Source: a virus
DNA: 51,354 bases
Strand: one strand, 5' to 3'
Virus record (IMG/VR): IMGVR_UViG_3300023284_002013
Coordinates: 1-51,354 of that record
Numbering within the stretch: position 1 is the stretch's first letter; each line of letters opens with the position of its first letter. Below the pieces are notes generated by a model. The model ran no database searches. It saw only the letters and a list, made by a program, of their open reading frames with translations, and had not been told where the DNA came from. A program made the position numbers and the translations under genes. This document shows positions 28,101 to 37,048 of the stretch, one piece after another.

Positions 28101-30242
28101 CTTCTCGATGAAGTCGGCTTCGGACTTCTCTGGTTTACCACCTCGCGCAGTGATTCCAATCCGTTGACTCATACGAACACTGAAGCGCTGCAACTCCTCA
28201 AGGCTAATGCCCTTCGCCCGAATCAGCTTCAAGGCTTCACCGACAATGGACTTCTTCTCTGCGCGTGTCAGTCGCTTTACATAGTCTTCGAGGTCCTTGT
28301 TGACTCTGGTTCCGGCCGTTGAATTCCAGATGTCCATGACGTCTTTCGGCGTAATGCCTAAGTCGCCAGTGGCTTCGTCGACTCTTACCTCAAACGCAGC
28401 ACTGCCTCGCTCGGCCGCAATCTCACGCAAGCGCTTCAAGTCAACGTCTGTCAGCGGCGGCGGGCCGCCAGGTTCGCCAGCCATGAATTGCGCAATGTGT
28501 TCTCGCAGCGATGCAATCCGGCCCAGCAGATTGCCACGCTTCAGAGTCGCTTGCGGTTTGAAGTCAACCAGATGCCCTATCTCGTGAGCAAGAACCGCAG
28601 CCAGCTTTCGGGGGTCGGAGGCAGTTTCCGGGTCGATGATGATTTCAACAGCATTGGGCTGGCCTCTGACGCTGATAAACACTCCGGCTGCCTTGCGCAG
28701 CTTTTTGACTCGAAGTTTTCCAGGCCCCAGCAGCTCACGGGCAAGGGCCACCAATTCCGGCATTGGTACGGCTCGTGTGCTAAACAGGCGAGTTACCGCC
28801 CCGGTTGCCGGCCCATCGCGAATCGGGAAGTCGGTGCGCTGGCCTTGCTCTGCTGATCCCGGTTCAGCCCGTGCGTCCGCACGGACTTCGTCTGGGTCGC
28901 GAAATTCATTAACCTCTGCCACCGGCTCCCCGGGCGCCGGCCGTCCCGCAATCTGAGCATCCGATACTTCCGCCGGGATATCGAAGTCCTGGCGCACCCG
29001 CCGTGCAGCCGCCTGAATACCTAGTCCACGGCGACGAAGGGTACGAAAGGCCCCTGTGGCTTCCTCAGAGGCCGCTGGTGGGGTCTCCGGGGTTGTTTCA
29101 CGTGGAACCTGCTCTGTAGACTCTACACGCGCCTGTGCAGTCTCGGCTACGTCGGCACCCTCTTGTGCGGCGTCCTGGGCCTCCGGCGACTTGAACTTGG
29201 GTATTCTGACCCCAGCCATACGCGCGAGACCGCCGATTATCAAACCAACGGCGCCGCCGACCTCTCCTGCCTCTGCCACACCCTCAAGTATCTTCTGATC
29301 CTGCTTTAGAATGGTCTTGGCGATGATATTGCTACCGAGCTGCTGGCCTAGTTCCTGCACAGCTTCAATAGCTACGTCCACCTTCAAACCGCCGCGGTTG
29401 AGAATGAGATCGAAGAATCTGCCGCTCAGTGCCCGGTCGACCGGCTTGAGTGCTCGCGCTGCCCGCAACGGCAACGCGGTCTCGGTTAAGCCCAATCCGG
29501 CACCGAGCAACGTAGCGATGGCTTTCGTACGGCCTTCGACGCCCGCCTCTCGTGCTCGTTCCGCTTGCTCCTGAGCACCGACCGAAACTCCAGCGGTAAC
29601 GACCGCTGCCGTGCCACCCACAAGGGCAGTCGCACCAAAAGCGAGCGTGCCACCAAGCCCGCCGGGGAGTTTTGAGGAGAAGAATTCGTCCCGTAGTCTG
29701 GGGTCGTCGGGCAGAAATGCCCGGATGACATTGCGCGACGCCTCGAAAAATTCACTGGGCGGCTCGAAATCTATTCCAACCAACTCAGTGATGGCGTCGA
29801 TCATATCGGGCACGCCCTCGACGGCACGGTTGGCGTTCTGAGCAAAATCCGATAGCAACCGCTTCGTGGCGTTGATTCCCCGGCCTTCAATCAGCTCCGG
29901 CGGGATGGTCTCTGCGGACGGCAGGTTAAGGTCGCGACGGATCTGGTTCAGTCGTCGGAGAGGCGCCTGCGTGGTCTCGCCCGTGGAAATCTCCAGCTCG
30001 CGGGCTTGTTGGAACAAATCGTCGTCGCGGGCCTGCTCAATCGCCTGGCGTTCGCGTTCCTGACTAAGTTCCGGTTCCTCTAAGCCTAAGAGACGGTCGC
30101 CGGTGCTGACGGCTCCTTGTCCGTCGCCCAACAGCTTGCGGATATCTTGCGGAGTGGTAACGTTGCTTTGCTGTCCATTGTCACTTGAATCAGGTTCACC
30201 CAGCAACTCACGGATGTCTTGTGTAGTTGTAAATCGACTCAT
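25143..30242 (-). CDS. Giant internal virion / ejection protein with HExxH metallopeptidase motif
   Basis: 1699 residues. The N terminus carries two copies of a T-x-QDIRxLLG motif (about 6-15 and 29-39). Glycine-rich hydrophobic segments (about 195-225 and 243-257) could insert in membranes. LAAVLAHEIGHLVDF places a zinc-protease motif HEIGH at 553-557. The rest is long charged helices, ending in a very basic coil. Size, location before the fibre gene and composition match the largest ejected internal proteins of short-tailed phages. The C-terminal third resembles large polyvalent protein-associated segments (tentative). It starts in an ATGA overlap. Confidence 0.75.
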   Translation of the reverse strand: MSRFTTTQDIRELLGEPDSSDNGQQSNVTTPQDIRKLLGDGQGAVSTGDRLLGLEEPELSQERERQAIEQARDDDLFQQARELEISTGETTQAPLRRLNQIRRDLNLPSAETIPPELIEGRGINATKRLLSDFAQNANRAVEGVPDMIDAITELVGIDFEPPSEFFEASRNVIRAFLPDDPRLRDEFFSSKLPGGLGGTLAFGATALVGGTAAVVTAGVSVGAQEQAERAREAGVEGRTKAIATLLGAGLGLTETALPLRAARALKPVDRALSGRFFDLILNRGGLKVDVAIEAVQELGQQLGSNIIAKTILKQDQKILEGVAEAGEVGGAVGLIIGGLARMAGVRIPKFKSPEAQDAAQEGADVAETAQARVESTEQVPRETTPETPPAASEEATGAFRTLRRRGLGIQAAARRVRQDFDIPAEVSDAQIAGRPAPGEPVAEVNEFRDPDEVRADARAEPGSAEQGQRTDFPIRDGPATGAVTRLFSTRAVPMPELVALARELLGPGKLRVKKLRKAAGVFISVRGQPNAVEIIIDPETASDPRKLAAVLAHEIGHLVDFKPQATLKRGNLLGRIASLREHIAQFMAGEPGGPPPLTDVDLKRLREIAAERGSAAFEVRVDEATGDLGITPKDVMDIWNSTAGTRVNKDLEDYVKRLTRAEKKSIVGEALKLIRAKGISLEELQRFSVRMSQRIGITARGGKPEKSEADFIEKEFNNLVQEEIRKRKLLDESIVREELVALSEWWTPYDKTRVPVSYIRYRESSVELYAQALSVFLNTPGELAERAPNFYRGFTAFLNAKPEAVKSYLELQELLSGTSEQLFKGRAKRVQDMFERGDQAILAMFENKRAGELSIFHRVQNFLSQVLLDRQAPAKEARRQAEKDGIQVADVENAAYIVDELGLIDNDNHLFVKFIQAEVIDPLAEIGVDRHHIAEFLLQRRIINERGEMANPLGFTPEEAAEQLEGIRNELGADRFVELERRMQRFHDEVFAAATRARDAGVYNDKAFEERIVPNKDNYAAFAVIHFLEQGDHIPAAILPQQGTFSDVADPFLTTILKVLTLNRLTRLNAAKTAVIDEQLRSFPSDIREVPLPRLASGGQAREPQRRPRAGRDYLQRLENGKRVAYEIPKNIADGFKQHAVGELAAFGKLLSNGMYRVFHPLFVTYNPMFAVGNVFRDMRRTWKGLGTIGSKLNKQLRAELERQGMTPAEAKREASAEKITVGHLAWAYWQSIGPSVRRARGINDETINNMMRERALGTPWVEVESELNEASQGYDKVLARLGMLKNPTKGRNLAYRFFGSFFNLIRQLNVAIETASKVAGYKALEVRRDGAVREQVGTRERAYLVRKHAGTPDIYQKGLATPLTNGVWAYSRVRWNGMQADWRLATSQNTAAGWWWRNFAWTATQKTLLAAAAAGLFGEYLKEILKRIPSYFLSNYDVIPLGLTPPDDNGERKAIFLSIPPSDFERLLGIIMWKGLERMERDQVDVQGTLRELYGELVPNLIPPLSIAGNWVKFAIGINPYDRFRAGGVVPRRDWEAGGWNATSRMVDWTLSQAGVLSVLLRPMRTAIQEGVDSKRAGESIEYAVTGLTGVRRIFRTSDRGIDEKISQELENEDREKRRFQLSLGRSVTRLTGERYRLNRRKKKLDKAERTRRSQLNRWYRRYLQITTRIRNLEDHGRNQEADRQRQKLTEISLPLTR

Positions 30243-31849
30243 GGTTGTCGCAACGGGGTGGCACGTCTGTCTTGTTCTTCAATCGTAAGGTTGATGCGGC
30301 TCAGAATACCTCTCATTCGGTCAGCTCGGCCAGCTATAACTTCGCTACCTGGTCGTTCTCTGCTGTCGACGACATTCAAAGCCCTAGCAACTTCAGCTAT
30401 CGCGTCCAAAATAGATTGTCGGTCGACACGCCCTCGATTCTGAAGTATCTGCACAGCGTCCCTCAGCGGCGCGTTGCCCTCGGAAAGAACATCCAAGAAG
30501 TCATCCAAGCTACGGGCCGCTTCCAGCTTCTTTTTCAGCGCCGCCTGGGTTCGTTCTTGCTTGAATGCTTCAAAGGCTTCGACCGCCCCCTTCGCTTTTT
30601 CACTTGCCTCTTGCGCTGAAAACTCGCGGCGAAGAAGCGAATCGTAAGTCTTCGTGAACAGGTCGGCGCTGTCATCGCCGTCTGCGCCCGTGCCCTTCAC
30701 CTGAACAGTTTCGCCGTCCTTGTCTCGTTGGAACAAGCCCTCGCGACCGGCTATCTCGAAGTGGTCGCCTATGCCGACCCACCGGCCGTCAGGTAGACGA
30801 GCACTGTGGAAGGACTGCTCGCCTTTGCGGTCATACGTAATTCTCCGGTTCGGGTTCCCTTTATCCTCTACCGGTCTATTCGGCGCGAATGACCAACTGC
30901 TAACGTTCCCATCGCTGACGTGAAGCGTGGCGCCGGGTACGTTCTCATCAAAGTAGGTACCGCCGGCCCGCGGCGCCTTGCCGGCTTGCTGCAACTGCTG
31001 AATGCTGATCGGGGTAGGTTGCCGTAGCACTTGGTCAGCGAGAAAACTGTCACGCCTGCTGCGCCAAGCTCGGAGCGCCAACTGGCGGCCTTGGTCGGTT
31101 AGCTTGCCTGCACGGAAGTCCTGCCCGATTTTCTCGCGACTGCTTCGTAAATCCTCGAACCCCTGTTCGTTGAACTTGTCGACCTCGAAAAGCTCACGGA
31201 ACTGCGTCGGATTCGCCATGTAGGCGTTGATTTTCTGCGCTTCCAGTTTCCCAAGCCGGGCGGCACCCGCCAAACCCTTCACCCGTTCCTTCCTCACCTG
31301 AGCGAGTCCGCTTGCATTCTCCTGAACGAACGACTGCCGGACCTCCGATCGACTCAGACCCTTTTCAAGACCCGCAAGTTTGAACTCAGTGAAGCCCTGA
31401 GTTCCCTGAACACCTATCGTTTTCGTAATGTTTGCCAGGAAGGCTTCGTCCTTCTGGTCTTCGTTGAGCTTCTTGTTCTCTTCAATGGCGGCGAATTGCA
31501 GAACGCCTTGGGAGATGCGGTTGATACCACCGGCAATCTGGCCCGTTTGGCCGCCCGGTACGGCGGAACCCGGTGGGTCAATGGCCGAACCGACCACCTG
31601 GCCGAGACCGCCGCCGGCAGCGGCACCCAGAGCGAACAAAGATGCACCGCCTGATGGGGCTGCGAGTGCGATTGCCGCAATACCCGCTGCGGTCCCGACT
31701 GCGCCCCCGATACCGGCACCACCCTGGTCCGCAGCCTCCTCCTGCCGACGACGCTGCTCATCTCGAATTCGAGTCAACTGGCGGCCGATAGCGAAGCTGG
31801 TAAAGGCTTCCGCACTGAGATTCTGCCCCGCAGGGATGACGAGTGCCAT
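30239..31849 (-). CDS. Internal virion protein (ejection complex)
   Basis: 536 residues (MALVIPAGQNLSAEAFTSFA). Residues 45-100 hold an alanine/glycine-rich hydrophobic stretch (GTAAGIAAIALAAPSGGASL), followed by mainly charged helix (KGAVEAFEAFKQERTQAALK). It lies between the gp14-like and giant genes, the position of gp15 in T7-type ejection complexes. The role is inferred from order and composition. Confidence 0.65.
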   Translation of the reverse strand: MALVIPAGQNLSAEAFTSFAIGRQLTRIRDEQRRRQEEAADQGGAGIGGAVGTAAGIAAIALAAPSGGASLFALGAAAGGGLGQVVGSAIDPPGSAVPGGQTGQIAGGINRISQGVLQFAAIEENKKLNEDQKDEAFLANITKTIGVQGTQGFTEFKLAGLEKGLSRSEVRQSFVQENASGLAQVRKERVKGLAGAARLGKLEAQKINAYMANPTQFRELFEVDKFNEQGFEDLRSSREKIGQDFRAGKLTDQGRQLALRAWRSRRDSFLADQVLRQPTPISIQQLQQAGKAPRAGGTYFDENVPGATLHVSDGNVSSWSFAPNRPVEDKGNPNRRITYDRKGEQSFHSARLPDGRWVGIGDHFEIAGREGLFQRDKDGETVQVKGTGADGDDSADLFTKTYDSLLRREFSAQEASEKAKGAVEAFEAFKQERTQAALKKKLEAARSLDDFLDVLSEGNAPLRDAVQILQNRGRVDRQSILDAIAEVARALNVVDSRERPGSEVIAGRADRMRGILSRINLTIEEQDRRATPLRQP

Positions 31850-31851
31850 AG

Positions 31852-32634
31852 CTATCCAGTCGTGCCCGCCAGCCCCAACAATTCATTTTGTCGGCCCGGC
31901 AAGGGCGGCTGGCGGAAGATGTCTTGTGTCTCAAACTCGACGATACGTTCGGCGCCCGCCACCGCCTGTCGAGGTCCGGCCAGACGCAAGCGTTCCCGCT
32001 CCGATATCAAGTTCCCGAAACTGCGTTCCTCGAAATCCAGACCGGCGAAACCCAGGTCGCCTACCGCCTGAATCGTCTCACCGCTGAGACGTTCGAGCCG
32101 GTCTACCCGTTCGCGTTGCAACCGTTCGTTGACTATGCCGAGTTCCCGGCCGCGCAAGCGTTCAACACCGGAAGACACACCGGCGGCGAGTGTCGTGCCG
32201 CCTAAACCAAGTCCCGCGAGCCGTGCTTGCTCAGTGCGTCCCAATGCCCCGAATCGACGGTTCACTTCCCCACGTTCCACGTCACCGAGACCCTCGGCTT
32301 CGGCCAGAACGCGCGACTCACGCTCGCGTATGTCTGCAATGAGCGGGTCAGCCACTCCGGCGAATCGCATAGCCGCCGAGCCGAAGAACGCCTCCGATTC
32401 CGCCAGGTTTTGCGCAGAGACAGCCTCCGTCTCTTCCTGAAGTGCGCCCAAGGCCGGAAAGAGGCCTCCCGGTCCGATTCTTTCAGCGATTTCCTCCCGG
32501 CGAGCAATATCCGCGTCGAGTTCTTCTTGTTTACGTTCAGCCTCGGCAATCCCCACGCCGAAACTGAACGCCGGAGTACCAACGACGTTGTTGAACGAAT
32601 TCAACGCACCGAGGACAAATTTGTGTAACGGCAT
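31852..32634 (-). CDS. Internal virion protein, gp14-like position
   Basis: 260 residues (MPLHKFVLGALNSFNNVVGT), with GATGAAAGGAATACGG upstream. Helical, with AEAERKQEELDADIARREEI and LGRTEQARLAGLGLGGTTLA. In T7-like phages the first ejection gene after the tail hub encodes a small helical protein that forms the outer-membrane pore, and this ORF has the right size and place. Confidence 0.6.
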   Translation of the reverse strand: MPLHKFVLGALNSFNNVVGTPAFSFGVGIAEAERKQEELDADIARREEIAERIGPGGLFPALGALQEETEAVSAQNLAESEAFFGSAAMRFAGVADPLIADIRERESRVLAEAEGLGDVERGEVNRRFGALGRTEQARLAGLGLGGTTLAAGVSSGVERLRGRELGIVNERLQRERVDRLERLSGETIQAVGDLGFAGLDFEERSFGNLISERERLRLAGPRQAVAGAERIVEFETQDIFRQPPLPGRQNELLGLAGTTG

Positions 32635-32649
32635 TCCGTATTCCTTTCA

Positions 32650-34938
32650 TCACGGCCGGGGGGCTGACATCGGCTCTACGCCCACGTCCATCGTTTCCAT
32701 CGCCCAGGCGGAACCGCCACCGATGATTTTAACAAACGCCACCACGCCGCGCAGCCGGACGGACTTCTGCAACATTGGATGGTCGCCGAAAGCCCCGCTG
32801 AACCGGCGCTGCAAGCTGGAATTGTCATCTATCGCCGACTCGGCAGTCGGGCCGGTCATTACCTCAAACCGCAAACCATCGCCTACCGTGGGAATTGTAG
32901 CGCGAATCCAGCGCAGTACGCCTTCGATGAAGTTGCCACCAGCGAGGTTGAACGGACCGTAGACAACGAACTGCTCGAACGGAACACCGTCGTCGCGTGG
33001 GTCGGGGTCATTGAAGTGCCAAATGAACCCGTCGTGACCGCCGAACAGCACACCGCTGCGGTCCGGGGATACACTCTGATAGCTCAAGACCGAGGACGGC
33101 AAGTGTTCATCAGACAGAGTAAACGGCCAGAATCCGCCCGACCTGCGGTCATACCAAAAGTGTTCAAGCTGCTGGCCGGAGACGGAGGTCAACACGATAT
33201 GAACGCCCGGCTGTCGATGGTCGTAAGCCAGCGTGACGATCACATCGCGGGTGTCGATGTCGCGCAGCTCGCGGGGCAACACATTGGCGGACAAGGGTTC
33301 AGGGAAACTCTGCGCGCCCGGACCGAGTATGAACAAGCCTCGCTCTTGATCCATGAAGATCATCGCGCCCTCCGGTGTCGGGCACCACGCCTGTGGCCCG
33401 GCGAACCCGGCTTGAGTGCTCACCACGACAACGCGTGCCCCGAACCCCGGGTCCCCCGCCAACCTGTGCGTCTTGTTGGCGGTGCCGAAAATCAGGTAGT
33501 CGTCCGTGAACGCAGGGAGCGCCGTAAGAGGCTCGGATATAACGCTGAGTTCCGCCGCCTGCCCGCCGATCGCAGCCGCAGGGTCCTCGCCGCCCTCGAA
33601 GACGTTCTTGCCGAAATCCCAATCAAAGGGGTCGCCTAGCCGGCACGCAGCCCAGGCATGGGCCGGTTTGCCCGCCAGATAGATCCGGCCGCCGAATCGG
33701 GCCATGATGTGATTACCCAGCGGCACCCGGCCTTTCGGAGCCCCCGTCGCGAAGTCGATATCCTCCACCCAATCTTGAAGCACGTTGGTCGCCGGATCAT
33801 AGACCTTGGGAACCACATCGTCATCACCGTAGTCTGCTATGAACAGCCGAATGCCGGGCTCGCGATCGACCGTGGTGGGCGGGTCGGCGCCTGTTCCGCC
33901 GATCGGAGCAATCATATCCACCGCCATCAACGGCTTTATCTTCTGGCTGACCGTCCTGGCCGGCGTCGGTGTCACAACTCCGTCGGCCTTTTGAATCTTG
34001 AGCACTCCGCCCGACGCGGCAGCCAACAGGCAGTCCGGCTGGGGAAACACCGGCGGATTCAGCACAGAATAATTAAGGGCAAAGAATTGAACTCGCGGAC
34101 TGAAAGGAAACTCAGAGAACCCCCTTTTGAGTGCGATGCCCGCATACTCTCCGTCGAGCACACCCATCGTAAAACCGTCCGGCGCGGTCAGGTCGTATTG
34201 ACGAGCCGCCGAACGGACGTTGAATGAAACGCTGTTGTCGAAGGGATTGAACGTCACCGACAAGGTTGTGTTGGCCAAACTATCGCGCTGAAAATTAACG
34301 CTGTCATCCCACACACGTTCCAGCACATTCTCACCGCGCATGCGCTCGAAGATCAGTTGCAAAAATTGGTTGCGATTCGACTCGGTGTAAACCCCCATCA
34401 AGGAAATCCGGCTCCAGCGATGGTCGAGCGGTTGCGGACCGGCCGTTTCAACGACACCGAAGTCCAATGAGACAATGCCGTCAATTACAAGCTGACCGGG
34501 GCGCAAAATGCCGGGCACGCGAACTCTTGTGGTATACGCCTTTAGAGAATTGAGCGTGGACGGCAAGGCGTGGGTAGTCCTGCCGAGCGAGACGGATGGA
34601 CCGAGAATCAAACCGAAACCGGCGGACGCAGATAGACCTTGAAAATTCCAGCCTGCACGATCAGCTTGGTCAAAGCTGGCAACGAAGTTAGCCCTGGTGT
34701 CGGACTGTCCGGCACTCACGTTAATGCACGCGAGCATATTTACCGGTGAGTCACCTACCTGCTCGAAGGGATACTTAGCCAAGCCCGGCCGATTGCCGCC
34801 GCGCTGACGTTCTTCTATCGGATCAAACGGTCGGACGTTCAGGCAGGAAAGTGTGGAGAACTTAGGCGGTCGCTGAATGGCGAACCGGCGGTTCAGGCCC
34901 GCGTGCGGGTATTCCAGCGATAGAACTCGTTCGGGCAT
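32650..34938 (-). CDS. Tail tubular protein B-like (tail hub/nozzle)
   Basis: 762 residues (MPERVLSLEYPHAGLNRRFA), almost all beta. RPFDPIEERQRGGNRPGLAK near the N terminus and repeated segments with aromatic-glycine motifs (RIYLAGKPAHAW; YLIFGTANKTHRL; GAMIFMDQERGLFILGPGAQ; VLFGGHDGFIWHF) are as expected of the propeller of gp12-type nozzle proteins in short-tailed phages. It sits between the head-tail genes and the internal virion proteins, as in T7. Confidence 0.7.
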   Translation of the reverse strand: MPERVLSLEYPHAGLNRRFAIQRPPKFSTLSCLNVRPFDPIEERQRGGNRPGLAKYPFEQVGDSPVNMLACINVSAGQSDTRANFVASFDQADRAGWNFQGLSASAGFGLILGPSVSLGRTTHALPSTLNSLKAYTTRVRVPGILRPGQLVIDGIVSLDFGVVETAGPQPLDHRWSRISLMGVYTESNRNQFLQLIFERMRGENVLERVWDDSVNFQRDSLANTTLSVTFNPFDNSVSFNVRSAARQYDLTAPDGFTMGVLDGEYAGIALKRGFSEFPFSPRVQFFALNYSVLNPPVFPQPDCLLAAASGGVLKIQKADGVVTPTPARTVSQKIKPLMAVDMIAPIGGTGADPPTTVDREPGIRLFIADYGDDDVVPKVYDPATNVLQDWVEDIDFATGAPKGRVPLGNHIMARFGGRIYLAGKPAHAWAACRLGDPFDWDFGKNVFEGGEDPAAAIGGQAAELSVISEPLTALPAFTDDYLIFGTANKTHRLAGDPGFGARVVVVSTQAGFAGPQAWCPTPEGAMIFMDQERGLFILGPGAQSFPEPLSANVLPRELRDIDTRDVIVTLAYDHRQPGVHIVLTSVSGQQLEHFWYDRRSGGFWPFTLSDEHLPSSVLSYQSVSPDRSGVLFGGHDGFIWHFNDPDPRDDGVPFEQFVVYGPFNLAGGNFIEGVLRWIRATIPTVGDGLRFEVMTGPTAESAIDDNSSLQRRFSGAFGDHPMLQKSVRLRGVVAFVKIIGGGSAWAMETMDVGVEPMSAPRP

Positions 34939-34943
34939 GCGCT

Positions 34944-35372
34944 TTAACCACCGGAATACCTATAGTTGATCTGCGCCTTCACGAGGGCGCCCATCGCCGG
35001 CACGTTAATAACGATGTCCTGGCCGATCGTTTCGCCATAGAGTCCTTCTTCGCCGAATTCATTGACACCCCAGGACCACGGACCGAGATCGACCCAGCGG
35101 TGTTCGGACGCGCCAGTATGCGTTATCAAAGGATGAATCTTAATGTCCCAGACGACATTGGCACTCATCGTGACGAGGATTTGAGCGACGGCCGGAAGCA
35201 CCTCAAGGTCGGTTTCATCTAAGACGTCAATGTTGAGTTGCAGCGCATAAAGCACAGGCCATTGATCTGACTTGATCGTTATCGTCTTAGCAATCGCCGT
35301 GTTGTCGGCGCTTAAATCCTGTCCGTGCAGCCTCGCTATGCCACTGCGAACCGCTGGATGCATCAACGTCAT
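34944..35372 (-). CDS. Hypothetical structural protein
   Basis: 142 residues (MTLMHPAVRSGIARLHGQDL), predicted beta sandwich (AKTITIKSDQWPVLYALQLN; TLEVLPAV-like strands). The location between the tail hub and small head-tail genes suggests a virion component. No family recognised. Confidence 0.6.
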   Translation of the reverse strand: MTLMHPAVRSGIARLHGQDLSADNTAIAKTITIKSDQWPVLYALQLNIDVLDETDLEVLPAVAQILVTMSANVVWDIKIHPLITHTGASEHRWVDLGPWSWGVNEFGEEGLYGETIGQDIVINVPAMGALVKAQINYRYSGG

Positions 35373-35375
35373 GGT

Positions 35376-35696
35376 CTATTCCTTTGCCGAAGCCGAGACG
35401 AAGCGGTCGTACAGCGGCAAGCTGTGTTGAGTTAGCTTCTTGCCGGCGTTCAGCCCCTTCAAGACACCGACGACGATCTCCTTCATCGTGTCCCCGACCT
35501 CAATGTCCTTGGGCTTATAATCGGGCGCATTCCAGGTGATCTGACCGTTGCTTGAGACAAGATTCACCGCCTTCTTCTCTTCCTCCGTAAACGAGACCTC
35601 CGTTTGGAAGTCTCGCAGAATCCGCAACGTCACTGCGTCGCCCTGCTGCGGCAACACGTTCAAGAGCACCAGGCGTTCCTGTATACCGAACTTCAT
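35376..35696 (-). CDS. Hypothetical protein in the tail-gene region
   Basis: 106 residues (MKFGIQERLVLLNVLPQQGD). The layout 'GIQERLxLLNxLPxxG...TLRIlRDFQxExsFtEEE' with KQITW-like QITWN is, from memory, shared by uncharacterised phage proteins encoded near tail genes. Function unknown. Confidence 0.65.
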   Translation of the reverse strand: MKFGIQERLVLLNVLPQQGDAVTLRILRDFQTEVSFTEEEKKAVNLVSSNGQITWNAPDYKPKDIEVGDTMKEIVVGVLKGLNAGKKLTQHSLPLYDRFVSASAKE

Positions 35697-35705
35697 AAAG
35701 TCTCC

Positions 35706-35906
35706 CTAAGCATCTGTTTCCGTGATGTCCACCGATATTCGTACGGTCCATTTCTTGCCCGGTGGGCACGCTTCCTCTACGTATTCTCGCCCAGCAGGCG
35801 TCGTCTCGACGATCAGACGTTGGGTCGCAGTCATTTCAAATTCGCCACCGGTCTGAAAACGAACGGCCGCAACAACATGATCGGGGCTAAGGGTCCAGAG
35901 TGCCAT
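35706..35906 (-). CDS. Small hypothetical structural-region protein
   Basis: 66 residues (MALWTLSPDHVVAAVRFQTG), a two-sheet beta pattern. One-base-scale spacing to both neighbours. Function unknown. Confidence 0.55.
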   Translation of the reverse strand: MALWTLSPDHVVAAVRFQTGGEFEMTATQRLIVETTPAGREYVEEACPPGKKWTVRISVDITETDA

Positions 35907-37027
35907 TACGAGTTCTGTGCATCCCAGTAACGCAAGTGGCGGACCACATAGCCCGAACCTTCGTCAACCAGAACGCGGATACTGCCGTTGGATTCCGTCG
36001 CACCCGTCGAGTTTGTGTTGAGAATCATCTTGCCGCTGCCTGTACTACCAACAAACGCCAGTGCGTTCAAGACAGTGGCAATGCCTGTCGCATCGCCGCT
36101 GGCCGAAAACGAGTGAATCGCATGTGCGGTCACGGCGGAAATGTCGGAAGACGACCCAGCACTGTGAATTTGAGACTGGCCGGCGAAGTAGGTCCCGCCG
36201 GCAGGCAGCGCAGCGTTCCCGACAAGCAACTGGGCATCGACGCCGACGCCAAGGCCGGTAACGGAACCCGCAGGAGAATCGTCAATGTCCAGTGAGATAT
36301 GGGCACCACGAACAGTACCACAGGCGGCGTCGAGTTTGGTGAAGGCCCGGATGCACTCACCGCCCGTAGCGTTGATCCCATTCATCTGATAACGCATGTA
36401 GAGCAGGCGGTTGTCGCCACTCGTCGCCGTAGTCTGGCAGCGCAATTCGATGAACAGGTCGTTCGCAACGGAACTCGCAATAGGATCGGCGGTAGTACCG
36501 CCGCCAATCAAGAGTCCACTCGCCGCGATCGCACCGGTGTTGTTGTCCACACGAATCGGCACGTTGAAGCGGACATTGCTGGCACCAACGTCGAAGAGGA
36601 CGTATTCGGTGCTCGTGCCCAGGAATATCTGTACGTCGATGTCAGTAGTACCGTCACCGAAGTTGAAGGCTCCGGTATCGTCGGTCGTGGGGAAGACTTC
36701 AACGGCACTACCGGTCCACGCCATCGTCACGTCGGAGTCGCTGCCGAGGGCGATGGTCGCGGAGTCATTCATCACGAAACCGCCAGCGACACCTGCGTCG
36801 GCGATCTCCGTAAACGTCGCTGCGGTCTTGGTACCGGTGTTAGTGAATACGCCCGCGCCTTGCGCGGCGTTGGTGTCAATGAAGATCGCATTCGGCGCCC
36901 AGCCTTCGATACCATTGCCGACGGTTGTGCCGAAGCCAATGCAGAGACCTTCCGGCGACTCGAACCCGGAGAAGGAACTCTCGAAAATCTGCTTTGCTTC
37001 CAAGTCAGTTTGCACTCTATGTTGCAT
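35906..37027 (-). CDS. Putative virion fibre or decoration protein
   Basis: 373 residues (MQHRVQTDLEAKQIFESSFS) with AAGGAGTAGTTCTA upstream. Rich in G, A, T and S with regular short strands (FNFGDGTTDIDVQIFLGTST; NVPIRVDNNTGAIAASGLLI) and a VLVDEGSGYVVRHLRYWDAQ end. It resembles shaft-like proteins on heads or tails of marine and soil phages. The assignment rests on composition and position. Confidence 0.5.
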   Translation of the reverse strand: MQHRVQTDLEAKQIFESSFSGFESPEGLCIGFGTTVGNGIEGWAPNAIFIDTNAAQGAGVFTNTGTKTAATFTEIADAGVAGGFVMNDSATIALGSDSDVTMAWTGSAVEVFPTTDDTGAFNFGDGTTDIDVQIFLGTSTEYVLFDVGASNVRFNVPIRVDNNTGAIAASGLLIGGGTTADPIASSVANDLFIELRCQTTATSGDNRLLYMRYQMNGINATGGECIRAFTKLDAACGTVRGAHISLDIDDSPAGSVTGLGVGVDAQLLVGNAALPAGGTYFAGQSQIHSAGSSSDISAVTAHAIHSFSASGDATGIATVLNALAFVGSTGSGKMILNTNSTGATESNGSIRVLVDEGSGYVVRHLRYWDAQNS

Positions 37028-37048
37028 TAGAACTACTCCTTAGCTTAA

